A stretch of DNA of 64,000 nt from Chloroflexota bacterium (GTDB taxonomy: Bacteria > Chloroflexota > Anaerolineae > Promineifilales > Promineifilaceae): positions 39,576 to 103,575 of the forward strand of contig JACTMP010000023.1 in assembly GCA_014584575.1 (NCBI GenBank). Direction: 5' to 3'. The notes below the pieces were generated by a model. It was not told where the DNA came from and searched no databases. It was given only the letters and a program-made list of their open reading frames with translations. Shown here piece after piece: positions 25,801 to 33,014 of this stretch (positions are counted from its first letter, which is position 1; the number at the start of each line of letters is the position of its first letter). A program made the translations under genes and the position numbers.

Positions 25801-26897
25801 CGGTCAGAGCGGGCGGCCCATTCACACAAATCCCAAACGATGAGAAAGTAGGTTTCAAACCCCATGCCGTTGATGATGCGCAGTTCGTGATCCAGCCGGG
25901 CGCGTAGGTCGGCGTCATGTTGGGCGCGTTCACGGCCGTAGCGCCAGGCAAGTCCCTCTTCGCAGAGGGTGCGCAGGTAGGCGGGAGCATCCGTGCCGGC
26001 GGGCACGTCAAAATGGGGCAGGTGGTAATTTTTGTCGTCCAGGTCAACGGCACACTGCTCCACGATGAGCAGGCTGTTTTGCAGGCTGTTACGTACCACC
26101 GCCTCCGGGTAGCCCTGGAAAAGGCGCATCATCTCGTCGTAGGATTTCAGGTAGTATCCCTGGTCAGAGAAGCGCATTTTGGGGTTTTGCACGGTGGAAC
26201 TGGTCTGGATGCACAGCAGCACTTCGTGGGGGGCGGCGTCGGCGGCGCGGACGTAATGCACATCGTTGGTGGCCAGGAAGTTGTGTTCCAGGCCAAAATG
26301 GGGGGCCATTTCGATCAGCTTTTTGTTGATGGCGCTGAGTTCGGGAATGGAATGTTCTTGCAGTTCCAGGAAAAGGCGCTCTTTACCGAAGATGTCCAGG
26401 TATTCACCCAGGAGTTGGTGCGCCAGTTTCATATTGCCGTCGCCAATGGCGCGGGGGATTTCGCCGGCCATGCAGCCGGTGGTGGCGATGAGTCCCTCGC
26501 TGTGGGCGGCCATGAAGGGGCGGTCTATGCGCGGTTTGTAGTAGTAGCCGTCCAGTTGGGCGGCGCTGGCGATGTGGAGTAAGTTGCGATAACCGGTCTG
26601 GTTTTGGGCCAGCAGCAGCATATGGAAGCGGGTTTTGTCCAGTTGCGGGTCTCTGTCGGCCATGCTGCGGCGGGCCAGGTAGGTCTCGATGCCGATGATG
26701 GGTTTGACGCCGGCCGCTTTGGCGGCGCGGTAAAACTCGATGGTGCCGTACATGGCGCCGTGGTCGGTGAGGGCCACGGCCGTTTGCCCCAATTCCGCCG
26801 CCCGCCCCACCAGATCGTTTACCCGGCTCAGACCATCCAGCAGGGAGTATTCGCTGTGGCAATGTAGGTGGACAAATTGGGGTTGTTCGTTTGACAT
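22857..26897 (-). CDS. dnaE: DNA polymerase III alpha subunit
   Basis: Replicative polymerase, 1346 residues. The PHP domain opens with FVHLHCHSEYSLLDG; the catalytic Asp pair is in MPDIDLDYPDD, with the NTP-binding GSGAGSVVAYTLGIT before it and the palm/thumb parts (KVDFLGLSTLTV, YRPGPMENIPEYI, VSKKKKDLMEKHR) after. The OB fold (VKLAGMISHLRTLTTKKGEPMAFATLEDL) and C-terminal region follow. Between OB fold and C-terminus (residues ~1150-1250) there is a non-conserved linker: six N-G-x-G-R-Q repeats, a Pro-rich stretch and a segment LSVIGNRTSDVGHRTS that comes from a genomic repeat. The ATG at 26897 is at the family start; upstream codons are in a repeat. Confidence 0.97.
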   Translation of the reverse strand: MSNEQPQFVHLHCHSEYSLLDGLSRVNDLVGRAAELGQTAVALTDHGAMYGTIEFYRAAKAAGVKPIIGIETYLARRSMADRDPQLDKTRFHMLLLAQNQTGYRNLLHIASAAQLDGYYYKPRIDRPFMAAHSEGLIATTGCMAGEIPRAIGDGNMKLAHQLLGEYLDIFGKERLFLELQEHSIPELSAINKKLIEMAPHFGLEHNFLATNDVHYVRAADAAPHEVLLCIQTSSTVQNPKMRFSDQGYYLKSYDEMMRLFQGYPEAVVRNSLQNSLLIVEQCAVDLDDKNYHLPHFDVPAGTDAPAYLRTLCEEGLAWRYGRERAQHDADLRARLDHELRIINGMGFETYFLIVWDLCEWAARSDRWWQQHQDPFPHDSYQEWKDNDIWWNVRGSGAGSVVAYTLGITSLDPLANGLIFERFLNPGRVSMPDIDLDYPDDARHWMVAYAKRRYGAEKVAQIITFGTLGARAAIRDVGRALDMPLPEVDSIARLVPAIPGKPAHIADVLNKDHEFYSAELEQRYKGEKAVKELLDTARNLEGVARHASSHAAGVIISDRPLEEYVPLNRPTSGEEGLGGLDRVTQWPMEIVESIGLLKVDFLGLSTLTVMRRAARLIEERYGVRYTMDNIPYDVGHVGPDPTKQPEKLFEMLAQGRVAGIFQVEGAGMKRLMMDMKPHRFDHITAAISLYRPGPMENIPEYIARMHGEREIRYHHPALEPILGDTYAIVVYQEQIIRIAAELAGYEPGEADMIRKAVSKKKKDLMEKHRIQFTEGAMARGLSREVCAAIWGDIEFFARYGFNKSHAADYAKVTCQTAFLKAHYPVEYLTAMLSVERDNTDKVRRYFAEAKTLGIDVAPPDINTSALDFTIEDIGERHLIRFGLGAIKNAGEAALNQILAEREANGPFQSVADLCERVDLKRVGKRPLEYMIKARVFDCWGEPPQLMDALDRLVSYSGTEHAAASVGQMSLFGGATGDPALKVSVDLLHPPEQVAKVDHKVLLEWEKEALGVHVSEHPLERPLATLTTLTTAAIPDIDANWHTKTVKLAGMISHLRTLTTKKGEPMAFATLEDLDGKIDLVFFPRTWKECRELVAVDQVLLVLGKVQAKGDELSILVDRVSANAEVALAAEEETSYLGLANGSGFGNGHGYENGNGRQNGNGRQNGNGRQNGNGRQNDNGRQNDNGRQNGGSSENGSGREIGGSRTPTAYTPPPPPEDDFIAEPPPDFAAELVYAAPPPPPNFEEDEVGGNRLSVIGNRTSDVGHRTSDIIPQRALTVVVEIRPSGNWQKACRDVVRLADEYEGPDGLTIHIVGQGLKMALGYGRTRSCPELFDALRLISGIAKVYND
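23093..23160. repeat. In-frame genomic word array inside dnaE
   Basis: GTCCGATGTCCGACGTCCGA is followed by TTACCGATCACCGATAACCG. The words match intergenic arrays at 7993, 26910 and 55149. They are translated as part of the DnaE linker. Confidence 0.85.
23334..23452. repeat. 18-bp tandem array centred on ACGGCCGT, inside dnaE
   Basis: Six ACGGCCGT copies lie exactly 18 bp apart (23343, 23361, 23379, 23397, 23415, 23433). The unit, with consensus TTACCGTTCTGACGGCCG, keeps the frame and encodes N-G-R-Q-N-G/D on the minus strand. Confidence 0.95.
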
Positions 26898-26909
26898 GGC
26901 GTGGCCTTT

Positions 26910-26960
26910 TTCGGTAATCGGTGGACGGTAATCGGTCACAGTTCTTTACCGATTACCTCT
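26910..26960. repeat. Inverted word array upstream of dnaE (GGTAATCGG / ACCGATTACC)
   Basis: TCGGTAATCGGTGGACGG and GGTAATCGGTCACAG are followed by TTACCGATTACC in inverted orientation. It starts 13 bp before the dnaE start codon, so it would be in the leader. Confidence 0.8.
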
Positions 26961-27119
26961 CAATTGTTGTATTGTCCCGCATGGAGAGGAGTATACCACA
27001 AACGGCCGTGCCTGCCGGGATTTGGCAAAATTTTAAGGCGTGGTCACAAACCGATAAACAGAGAGGAGTTAAGCACCGATTTGGCTTCCATCGTCTTGTT
27101 CCCTCTACCAACACTGAGT

Positions 27120-27222
27120 TTGGGGATTAGAGATTGGTTCAATCCCCAATCTCTAATCCCCTGCAGGTTATTTACTCCGCGTTCCTGGTTGACTATTGGT
27201 CATTAACCATTGACCATTGTCT
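27120..27222. repeat. Two inverted word arrays downstream of the ArsA-type gene
   Basis: GGGATTAGAGATTGG pairs with CCAATCTCTAATCCC (27121-27160). GGTCATTAACCATTGACCATTG follows at about 27198-27219 and overlaps the end of the ArsA-type gene, which stops at 27203. Confidence 0.75.
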
Positions 27223-28393
27223 CCGGTTCTGGCGGCAGGAAGGTGATTTCCAGGATGCCATTTTGCAGCGCGCCGCCGCCGGCCCGCCGTTTGGCCAAGA
27301 CGGTGGGCAAAATCATCTCGCGCTTGAAGTTGCCGATGGTGATAAACATCTCGTCGCCGCGTTTGCGCAGCTTCACGTCGCTGCCGGTGACAAAGGGCAT
27401 GGAGAGGCGCATAATGCAGCTACCGTCGGGCAGTTCTTCAATTTCCTGTAACTTGCCGCGATAGAAAATCTGACAGGGGTCATTGTCGCCAAAACAGTCG
27501 GCGGCTAAGCGAGCCAGGGCGTCTGTGCCCACCACTTCGTGGTCATAATAAGGGGCGCGCCAGAGGGGGAGGGGAGCGAAGTTAGCTTCAATCATTTCCA
27601 GGTATTTGGCCTGGATTTCGCGCCGTTTCTGGTAAAAGGCGCCTTCGCCCAGGTTTTCAGGTAGGATGCGGTTGATGATGACGCTGTCTACGGGGTAGTT
27701 GAACAGCCCCAGGTAGCTAACGGCGCGTTCGGCTTCGCGCATGACCATTTTTTCGGGCTGCAAAACGACGCGGTAGCTGCTGATTTCGGGGTCACTGAGG
27801 GTGGTGCGCAGTTCGGCAGTGGCGGCGTCCAATTTTTCCAGCGCGTCCAGAATTTCCACGGGAGCATTGAGGAAACGGCCGGCAAACGGCCGTATCGCCT
27901 TCATCACCCCGGTGCGATAGCGCGCCAGATGGCCGGCATACCAGCGAAAGGTGTCCGGCATGGTCAGCAGACGAATCGTTTCGCCGGTGGGAGCGGCGTC
28001 TATGATGACGCGGTCGAAGTGGCGCTCTTTGGCCTGTTTGTTGATGTGCAGCAGGCTGACGATCTCGTCCATGCCGGGGAAGGCGGAGAGTTCATCGGCC
28101 ACCACCTTGTTCAGTCTGTCTCCCTCCCGAATCATATTAGAGACGAAACCTTGCAATACGTCCCAATAGTTGACGATGTCGGCGACGACGCTGATTTCTT
28201 GCGCCCAGAGGTTGGGGGCGATTTCGATGGGTTTGGCGTCCAGGGGACGGTCGAAGGAGTCGGCCAGGCTGTGAGCAATGTCGGTGCTGGCGACCAGGGT
28301 TTTGTAACCGAGTTGGGCGGAGCGCACGGCCGTTGCCGCCGCCACTGTGGTCTTGCCTACCCCGCCTTTACCCAGATAAAGAATAATGCGCAT
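27203..28393 (-). CDS. ArsA/Get3-family ATPase
   Basis: A 396-residue ATPase with the deviant Walker A of this family, GKGGVGKTTVAAATAV, at the very N-terminus; the switch I region is ASTDIAHSLADSFDRPL and the A-loop IDAAPTGETIRLLTMP. Single-domain copies of this kind are common in Chloroflexota and Cyanobacteria, where they are annotated as arsenical pump ATPase or TRC40/GET3-like. No arsenite permease or arsR is near, so a chaperone-like or anion-related role is more likely than arsenic efflux (inference). The C-terminal ~80 residues have a small beta-rich domain (HSP20-like; SMPFVTGSDVKLRKRGDEMFITIGNFKRE). It is divergent from DUF3253 across a 46-bp palindrome. Confidence 0.88.
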   Translation of the reverse strand: MRIILYLGKGGVGKTTVAAATAVRSAQLGYKTLVASTDIAHSLADSFDRPLDAKPIEIAPNLWAQEISVVADIVNYWDVLQGFVSNMIREGDRLNKVVADELSAFPGMDEIVSLLHINKQAKERHFDRVIIDAAPTGETIRLLTMPDTFRWYAGHLARYRTGVMKAIRPFAGRFLNAPVEILDALEKLDAATAELRTTLSDPEISSYRVVLQPEKMVMREAERAVSYLGLFNYPVDSVIINRILPENLGEGAFYQKRREIQAKYLEMIEANFAPLPLWRAPYYDHEVVGTDALARLAADCFGDNDPCQIFYRGKLQEIEELPDGSCIMRLSMPFVTGSDVKLRKRGDEMFITIGNFKREMILPTVLAKRRAGGGALQNGILEITFLPPEPETMVNG

Positions 28394-28460
28394 AGTTTTC
28401 TCCGTAGTACATCAAGATGTTTGAAATACGTGATACGGACTACTGTGGTTGTGGTGTAAA

Positions 28461-28506
28461 GGATTTTAGGGCAACTTTGCTCATGAGCAAAGTTGCCCTA
28501 AAATCC
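28461..28506. promoter_or_regulatory. 46-bp perfect palindrome before the DUF3253 gene
   Basis: The segment reads GGATTTTAGGGCAACTTTGC, then TCATGA in the centre, then the exact reverse complement. All 23 base pairs match with no loop. It is 67 bp upstream of the ArsA-type gene's start and 7 bp before the DUF3253 ATG, which has no clear ribosome binding site. It can act as an operator or as a leader hairpin. Confidence 0.85.
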
Positions 28507-28513
28507 CGAAAAT

Positions 28514-28804
28514 ATGAACCAACCGAAAAAACGCAAAATCAGTGACGAAGCAGTGGTAGAGACCATTATTCAGTTGTGTACGGCCGTCGGGCCAGAAGAC
28601 AAGGTACGTCCCGAAGATGTAGCCATAGAACTGTACCCCGAAGATTGGCAGTCGCTCAGCAAGCGTATCCGGCTGATAGCCCGGCAGTTGGCCGAAGCCG
28701 GCCATATTGACATCCTGCGCAAAGGGGAACCGGCCAACCCGGCTGACTTCAAGGGGGTATACCGGCTGCGGATTAGCCGGGAGTTTTGGGATGCAACTGC
28801 GTAA
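28514..28804 (+). CDS. DUF3253 protein
   Basis: A 96-residue protein matching the DUF3253 family: ISDEAVVETIIQLCTAVGPEDKVRPEDVA, then WQSLSKRIRLIARQLAEAGHIDILRKG and the conserved KGVYRLRIS near the end. The fold is a winged-helix, with no known function. A 46-bp palindrome lies directly upstream, and an inverted word array directly follows the stop. It converges with the ARMT1-like gene. Confidence 0.85.
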   Translation: MNQPKKRKISDEAVVETIIQLCTAVGPEDKVRPEDVAIELYPEDWQSLSKRIRLIARQLAEAGHIDILRKGEPANPADFKGVYRLRISREFWDATA

Positions 28805-28845
28805 TTGGGTAATTACGCAATTACCCAATTACGCAATTACTTCTT
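28803..28845. repeat. Inverted word array (TAATTGGGTAATTACG / CAATTACCC)
   Basis: AATTGGGTAATTACGCAATTACCCAATTACG sits exactly in the gap between the convergent DUF3253 and ARMT1-like genes. The same word is inside the glycosyltransferase gene at 46318-46393. Confidence 0.85.
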
Positions 28846-28846
28846 C

Positions 28847-30067
28847 TCAGACCCATTGAAGGACGCCCCAACGACCGCTGGTGACCCAATCGGCGTCTTG
28901 TTCATTCAGGGTGGTTAGCTGGTCGGGGGTTAAACCCGCCAGCACGTTTGATTTGCAAACGCGCAAGAAGAGGGTGGGGGCGGGCAAATAGCTGACCACG
29001 TCGGCAAACGGGGTGGTGAAGGGCCAATGGGCGTCGCCCAGGGCGCGGCGGTAATTGGCGTCTCCTTTGCTGATAACCAGGTGGGCCTGGGCCAATTCCC
29101 GGCGGAACTCATCGGGCATCTGCCAGAGTGAGTGCGGCGAAATCATAAACGGGGGGGTATGGGTCTGCAAACGGCCGTCTGCCTGCGCCTTTAGCAATCG
29201 TTCCCCCCACAACCGCACCGGTTCTAGCGCCACCTGACACAAATTCTCCACCGTATGCGCCACATCTTGCGGCGTGGCGTCAGAGACAAAGGTGGGGTAC
29301 AGCTTCAGGTGCAAATGCACCTGCCCGGCTTTACCACAACTCAGCAGATAATCGGCCAGCATCAGGTCAGCCAGTAGTTCCGGGCCAGCGTTGTCTACCA
29401 GAATATCCAACCGAATTTGCTCCAGGGGGTAGAGGTGGTCGGTCACGGCCGTGCGGTCATCCACCAGCAGATGGGCCAGCCTGGCTTTGTCATCCGTATG
29501 GTCGGGTTTTTCGGCCGCATCCGTCCCCCACAGGCTCAAATCTACCTGGTTGCCCCACAGCGCCGCCAGCAACAAACGGCGGAATACATCCCCCTGCCAA
29601 CCGGCGTTTTGGCCGAGTACCAGTGTACGCGCCAGGGTGTGTACGGCCGTTAACCCCTGCCGCAACGCCTCTTCTTTTTGGACGCGATACGGGTCCAGGC
29701 CTGTATGAAAATAATCTATCGCCTCGATGATACGGCGGAAAAAGTACGTTTCGGCAAAAAACCAGGGGATTTCCAGCCAGTTCTGGCTGCGGTAACGGTC
29801 AATGGCGGGCTGCCAGACGGCCGTGTCGGGGGCGTGGGTGTCGGTCAACGGCCGTACCAACGCATACGGCATTTCGTCAATGAGAGATTCAATGGCGGCT
29901 TTAGCCTGCCCTGAGCCTGTCGAAGGGGCCGTGTCTGGTAAATCATTCTCCCGTAACACTCGCCGTGCAATCTCCGGCAGCCGTCGTTTAATTGTATCCT
30001 CGGCAAACGAGCCACGATCAGCCCCACGCAACGGCGGTGGTACAGGCAGTTTTGGTCTGGTTAGCAT
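28847..30067 (-). CDS. ARMT1/DUF89-family damage-control phosphatase-like protein
   Basis: A 406-residue protein resembling ARMT1-like (DUF89) metal-dependent phosphatases, which hydrolyse damaged or excess sugar phosphates. Marks include WFFAETYFFRRIIEAIDYF, LLAALWGNQVDLSLWG (the N/D metal ligand region), ILVDNAGPELLADLMLADYLL and ISKGDANYRRALGD, in family order. Length fits. Near residue 48 an insertion PSTGSGQAKAA is encoded by the 17-mer CCTTCGACAGGCTCAGG, a repeat that I associate with many environmental bacterial genomes. The gene follows an O-methyltransferase gene on the same strand. Confidence 0.82.
   Translation of the reverse strand: MLTRPKLPVPPPLRGADRGSFAEDTIKRRLPEIARRVLRENDLPDTAPSTGSGQAKAAIESLIDEMPYALVRPLTDTHAPDTAVWQPAIDRYRSQNWLEIPWFFAETYFFRRIIEAIDYFHTGLDPYRVQKEEALRQGLTAVHTLARTLVLGQNAGWQGDVFRRLLLAALWGNQVDLSLWGTDAAEKPDHTDDKARLAHLLVDDRTAVTDHLYPLEQIRLDILVDNAGPELLADLMLADYLLSCGKAGQVHLHLKLYPTFVSDATPQDVAHTVENLCQVALEPVRLWGERLLKAQADGRLQTHTPPFMISPHSLWQMPDEFRRELAQAHLVISKGDANYRRALGDAHWPFTTPFADVVSYLPAPTLFLRVCKSNVLAGLTPDQLTTLNEQDADWVTSGRWGVLQWV
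29909..29926. repeat. CCTGAGCCTGTCGAAGG repeat in frame
   Basis: A single copy sits within the ARMT1-like gene and is translated as S-T-G-S-G-Q on the minus strand. No second copy was found in the window. Confidence 0.7.
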
Positions 30068-30071
30068 ACTA

Positions 30072-30142
30072 CAAATTGAGATTGGGAGATTAGGAGATGG
30101 GGAGATTAGTTTCTCAGTCTCCTAATCTCCCCATCTCCCCTT
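30072..30142. repeat. Inverted word array (GGAGATTAGGAGATGG / CTCCTAATCTCC)
   Basis: ATTGGGAGATTAGGAGATGG is followed by TCTCCTAATCTCCCCATCTCC, forming a long hairpin. It fills the gap between the O-methyltransferase and the ARMT1-like gene. Confidence 0.85.
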
Positions 30143-30786
30143 TACACTTTATAAGCCACAATCAACCCATCACGAATGGGAATCAACGATGTGATCCAGT
30201 TGGGGCTGGTGGTAATGCGGTGGGTAAATTCGCGCACGCCGAGTGTGGCGGCGTCATTGTTCGTGGCATCCCACACGCGCTCATGCCAGATCATGTTGTC
30301 TATGATCAACACCCCACCGGGGCGTAGTTTGGCTTCAATCACCGGCAGCGAATCGGGGTAACCCGGTTTGTCAATATCGTTAAAAATGAGGTCAAATGGC
30401 CCCTCTGTCTGGCGCAAAACGCCAACTGCTTCGCCGGTGTGGTATTGAATCAGGCCATCATAACCCAAAGCGGACAGGTGCCCCTGGGCCATCTGCGTGA
30501 GCTTCTGATCCCAGACCACATGATGCACCACGCCGCCGCCATTTTCCTGCACGGCGCGGGCGAACCAGGCGGTGGAGTAGCCGTAACCCGACCCCAACTC
30601 AAACACGCGCCGCGCCCCGATCATGCGGGCAATCTGGTAGCACAACTGCCCGGATGCCGGCCCCACAATGGGAAAACCGTGCTCCTGGGCATACGCCTCC
30701 ATCCGCTGCAATTCCGACGGCCGTGCCGGAACCAACCCATCCCCATACACCTCCACCTGTGTCTTATAATCGTATTTCTGTCCCAT
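30142..30786 (-). CDS. O-methyltransferase (class I SAM-dependent)
   Basis: A 214-residue class I methyltransferase of the caffeoyl-CoA/catechol O-methyltransferase type. The SAM site is FELGSGYGYSTAWFARAV near residue 58; the acidic D loop is VHHVVWDQ; the metal-binding Asp and following residues are in FDLIFNDIDKPGYPD; the IIDNMIWHERVWD segment gives the second metal pair (D-N). Natural substrate unknown. It is upstream of the ARMT1-like gene and downstream of the VOC gene on the same strand. Confidence 0.85.
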   Translation of the reverse strand: MGQKYDYKTQVEVYGDGLVPARPSELQRMEAYAQEHGFPIVGPASGQLCYQIARMIGARRVFELGSGYGYSTAWFARAVQENGGGVVHHVVWDQKLTQMAQGHLSALGYDGLIQYHTGEAVGVLRQTEGPFDLIFNDIDKPGYPDSLPVIEAKLRPGGVLIIDNMIWHERVWDATNNDAATLGVREFTHRITTSPNWITSLIPIRDGLIVAYKV

Positions 30787-30840
30787 TCTGCACCTCAGAA
30801 ATAATCAAAAATCTTCGCGTTTCTTCGTGCCCTTCGAGGA

Positions 30841-31227
30841 TCATTCTCCCCTCTGCTGAAAACCATCTCCATCCTGCATCAACTCAATCCGGTTGCCAAA
30901 GGGGTCAAACAGATGGCCGCGCTGCCGTCCCGGCACCATCGTGTCCAGTTTGAAATTGAAACCGGCGGCATTCAACTTTGCGGACAGATCCGCCAGATCA
31001 CGTACCAGAAAAGCCGGGTGCGCTTTGGTGGCGGGCACAAAGTTGGCTTCAATACCCAGGTGGAGTTGCACACGGCCGTTGCCAAACCAACACCCACCCC
31101 GCCCCTGCAAAGCTGCCGGTTTTATAATCTCCGGCAGTCCCAACAGGCCACCATAAAAGCGTCGCGCCGCCTCTTCCCCACCCGGCGGCATCGCTATCTG
31201 CACGTGATCTAATCCCACAATTTCCAT
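30841..31227 (-). CDS. VOC-family protein (glyoxalase-like)
   Basis: A 128-residue vicinal oxygen chelate protein. It begins VGLDHVQIAMPPGGEEAARRFYGGLLGL, with the first metal His at about residue 8, and ends in QRGHLFDPFGNRIELMQDG with the final Glu. VQLHLGIEANFVPATKAHPAF forms the middle His/beta strand. Such proteins include glyoxalases, dioxygenases and resistance proteins; the reaction is not deducible. It lies 54 bp upstream of the O-methyltransferase gene. Confidence 0.85.
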   Translation of the reverse strand: MEIVGLDHVQIAMPPGGEEAARRFYGGLLGLPEIIKPAALQGRGGCWFGNGRVQLHLGIEANFVPATKAHPAFLVRDLADLSAKLNAAGFNFKLDTMVPGRQRGHLFDPFGNRIELMQDGDGFQQRGE

Positions 31228-31232
31228 CTTTA

Positions 31233-31320
31233 TCGAAGTAAGCGGTGAGCAGTAAGCAGTCCAGGCAGAACTGTTTACTGCTTACCGCTCACCGCTCACT
31301 GCTTACTGCTTACTGCTTAC
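31233..31320. repeat. Inverted word array (AGTAAGCAGTGAGC / GCTCACTGCTTACT)
   Basis: AAGTAAGCGGTGAGCAGTAAG at the left is matched by four or five inverted CTGCTTACCGCTCACC-like words at the right. It fills the gap between ettA and the VOC gene and reaches the last codon of ettA. Confidence 0.85.
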
Positions 31321-33002
31321 CTGGTTAACTTCCGATACGTAATCCGATGCGGTCGGTCGGCGGCGTCGCCCAGCCGTTGCCGCCGGTCTTGTTCATACTC
31401 GCTGTAACTGCCATTAAACCAGCGTACTTCGCTATCCCCTTCAAATGCCAGAATATGGGTGGCAATTCGGTCTAAAAACCAGCGGTCATGGGAAATAATC
31501 AGCGCACAGCCGGCAAAATTCGCCAGCGCCTCTTCCAACGCCCGCAGCGTGTTCACATCCAGGTCGTTGGTTGGTTCGTCCAGCAGCAGCAGGTTCGCGC
31601 CCGATTTGAGCAGCTTTGCCAGATGCACCCGGTTGCGCTCGCCGCCGGAGAGGTCGCCCACCCGTTTTTGCTGGTCGCTGCCGCCAAAGTTAAAGCGCCC
31701 CACATACGCCCGCGAATTCATGCGCCGGTCGCCCAACACCAGATTATCCTGCCCGTCCGAAATCTCTTCCCACACCGTTTTGTCCGCGTTTAGGTCGTCT
31801 CGGCTCTGGTCTACGTAAGCCAACTGCACCGTGTCACCCACGCGCAAACTGCCGCCGTCGGGCTGCTCCTGGCCCACGATCATGCGGAAGAGGGTGGTCT
31901 TGCCCGCCCCGTTGGGGCCAATGATGCCCACAATGGCCCCCGGCGGCACGTCCAGGCTCAGGTTTTCATAGAGCAGCCGGTCACCGTACCCTTTACGCAC
32001 ATCCTCGGCGCGGACGACAATATCACCCAGGCGGGGGCCGGGCGGAATGTAGATTTCGCGCTCTTCGTTGGCATGTTCAAAGTTCTCATTGAGCAGGTCG
32101 TTATAACGGTTAATGCGTGCCTGGGATTTGGCGTGGCGACCTTTGGGAGACGTGCCAATCCATTCCAGTTCACGCTGCAATGTTTTGATGCGGGCGCTTT
32201 CTTTCTTTTCTTCCCGCGCCAGCCGGTCTTGTTTTTGTTGTAGCCAGGAGGAATAGTTGCCTTTCCAGGGGATGCCCCGACCGCGATCCAATTCCAAAAT
32301 CCAACCGGCCACATTGTCCAGAAAGTAACGGTCGTGGGTGACGGCGATGATGGTGCCGGGGTATTCTTGCAGATGGCGTTCCAGCCAGGCGACTGATTCG
32401 GCGTCCAGGTGGTTGGTGGGTTCGTCCAGCAGCAGGATGTCTGGCTGTTGCAGCAGCAGGCGGCAGAGGGCCACCCGCCGCCGTTCGCCGCCAGAGAGGA
32501 TGGCGATGGGGGTGTCGCCAGGTGGGGTGCGCAGGGCGTCCATGGCCAATTCCAGGCGGCTATCTAAATCCCAGGCGTTCAGGTGGTCAAGTTTATCTTG
32601 CAGCTTGCCCTGCTCTTCGATGAGGTCGTTCATCTCCTCATCGCTCATCGGTTCGCCGAATTTTAGATTGATGGCGTCGTAGGCTTTCAGGGCGTCTACG
32701 ATTTCCTGCGCCCCTTCTTCCACCACTTCGCGCACGGTGCGGCTTTCGTTGAGCAGTGGTTCTTGCTCCAGAAAGCCGATGGTGTAACCAGGCGAGAGAA
32801 CGGTTTCGCCAATGTACTCCTGGTCTACACCGGCCATAATGCGCAGCAGGCTGGATTTACCGGCCCCGTTCAAACCGAGGACGCCAATTTTGGCGCCGTA
32901 GAAGTAGGAGAGGGAGATGTCTTCTAAGATTTTTTTGTTGGGCGGGACAACTTTGCCCACGCCGATCATGGAATAAATGATTTTTTTATCGTCAGTAGTC
33001 AT
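31317..33002 (-). CDS. ettA: Energy-dependent translational throttle protein EttA (ABC-F)
   Basis: A 561-residue soluble ABC-F ATPase that binds the ribosomal E site and gates elongation by cellular ATP/ADP. Two ABC domains are seen: Walker A GLNGAGKSSLLRIMAG and GPNGAGKTTLFRMIVG; signatures LSGGERRRVALCRLL and LSGGERNRVHLAKLL; Walker B ILLLDEPTNHLDAES and LLLLDEPTNDLDVNT. The arm/linker region between them (YLQEYPG..., WLQQKQDRLAREEKKESAR) is of EttA length and the opening KKIIYSMIGVGKVVPPNKKIL is EttA-like. Notably the gene has no ACGGCCGT copy, whereas most neighbours have several. It follows the Rpn-like nuclease gene by 12 bp on the same strand. Confidence 0.95.
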   Translation of the reverse strand: MTTDDKKIIYSMIGVGKVVPPNKKILEDISLSYFYGAKIGVLGLNGAGKSSLLRIMAGVDQEYIGETVLSPGYTIGFLEQEPLLNESRTVREVVEEGAQEIVDALKAYDAINLKFGEPMSDEEMNDLIEEQGKLQDKLDHLNAWDLDSRLELAMDALRTPPGDTPIAILSGGERRRVALCRLLLQQPDILLLDEPTNHLDAESVAWLERHLQEYPGTIIAVTHDRYFLDNVAGWILELDRGRGIPWKGNYSSWLQQKQDRLAREEKKESARIKTLQRELEWIGTSPKGRHAKSQARINRYNDLLNENFEHANEEREIYIPPGPRLGDIVVRAEDVRKGYGDRLLYENLSLDVPPGAIVGIIGPNGAGKTTLFRMIVGQEQPDGGSLRVGDTVQLAYVDQSRDDLNADKTVWEEISDGQDNLVLGDRRMNSRAYVGRFNFGGSDQQKRVGDLSGGERNRVHLAKLLKSGANLLLLDEPTNDLDVNTLRALEEALANFAGCALIISHDRWFLDRIATHILAFEGDSEVRWFNGSYSEYEQDRRQRLGDAADRPHRITYRKLTR

Positions 33003-33014
33003 ACGTTCTCGGCT

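Noticed and set aside
27203..28393. Arsenite efflux role for the ArsA-type gene
   Set aside because: No arsB/acr3 or arsR is nearby, and single-domain ArsA/Get3-like proteins of this phylum are widespread.
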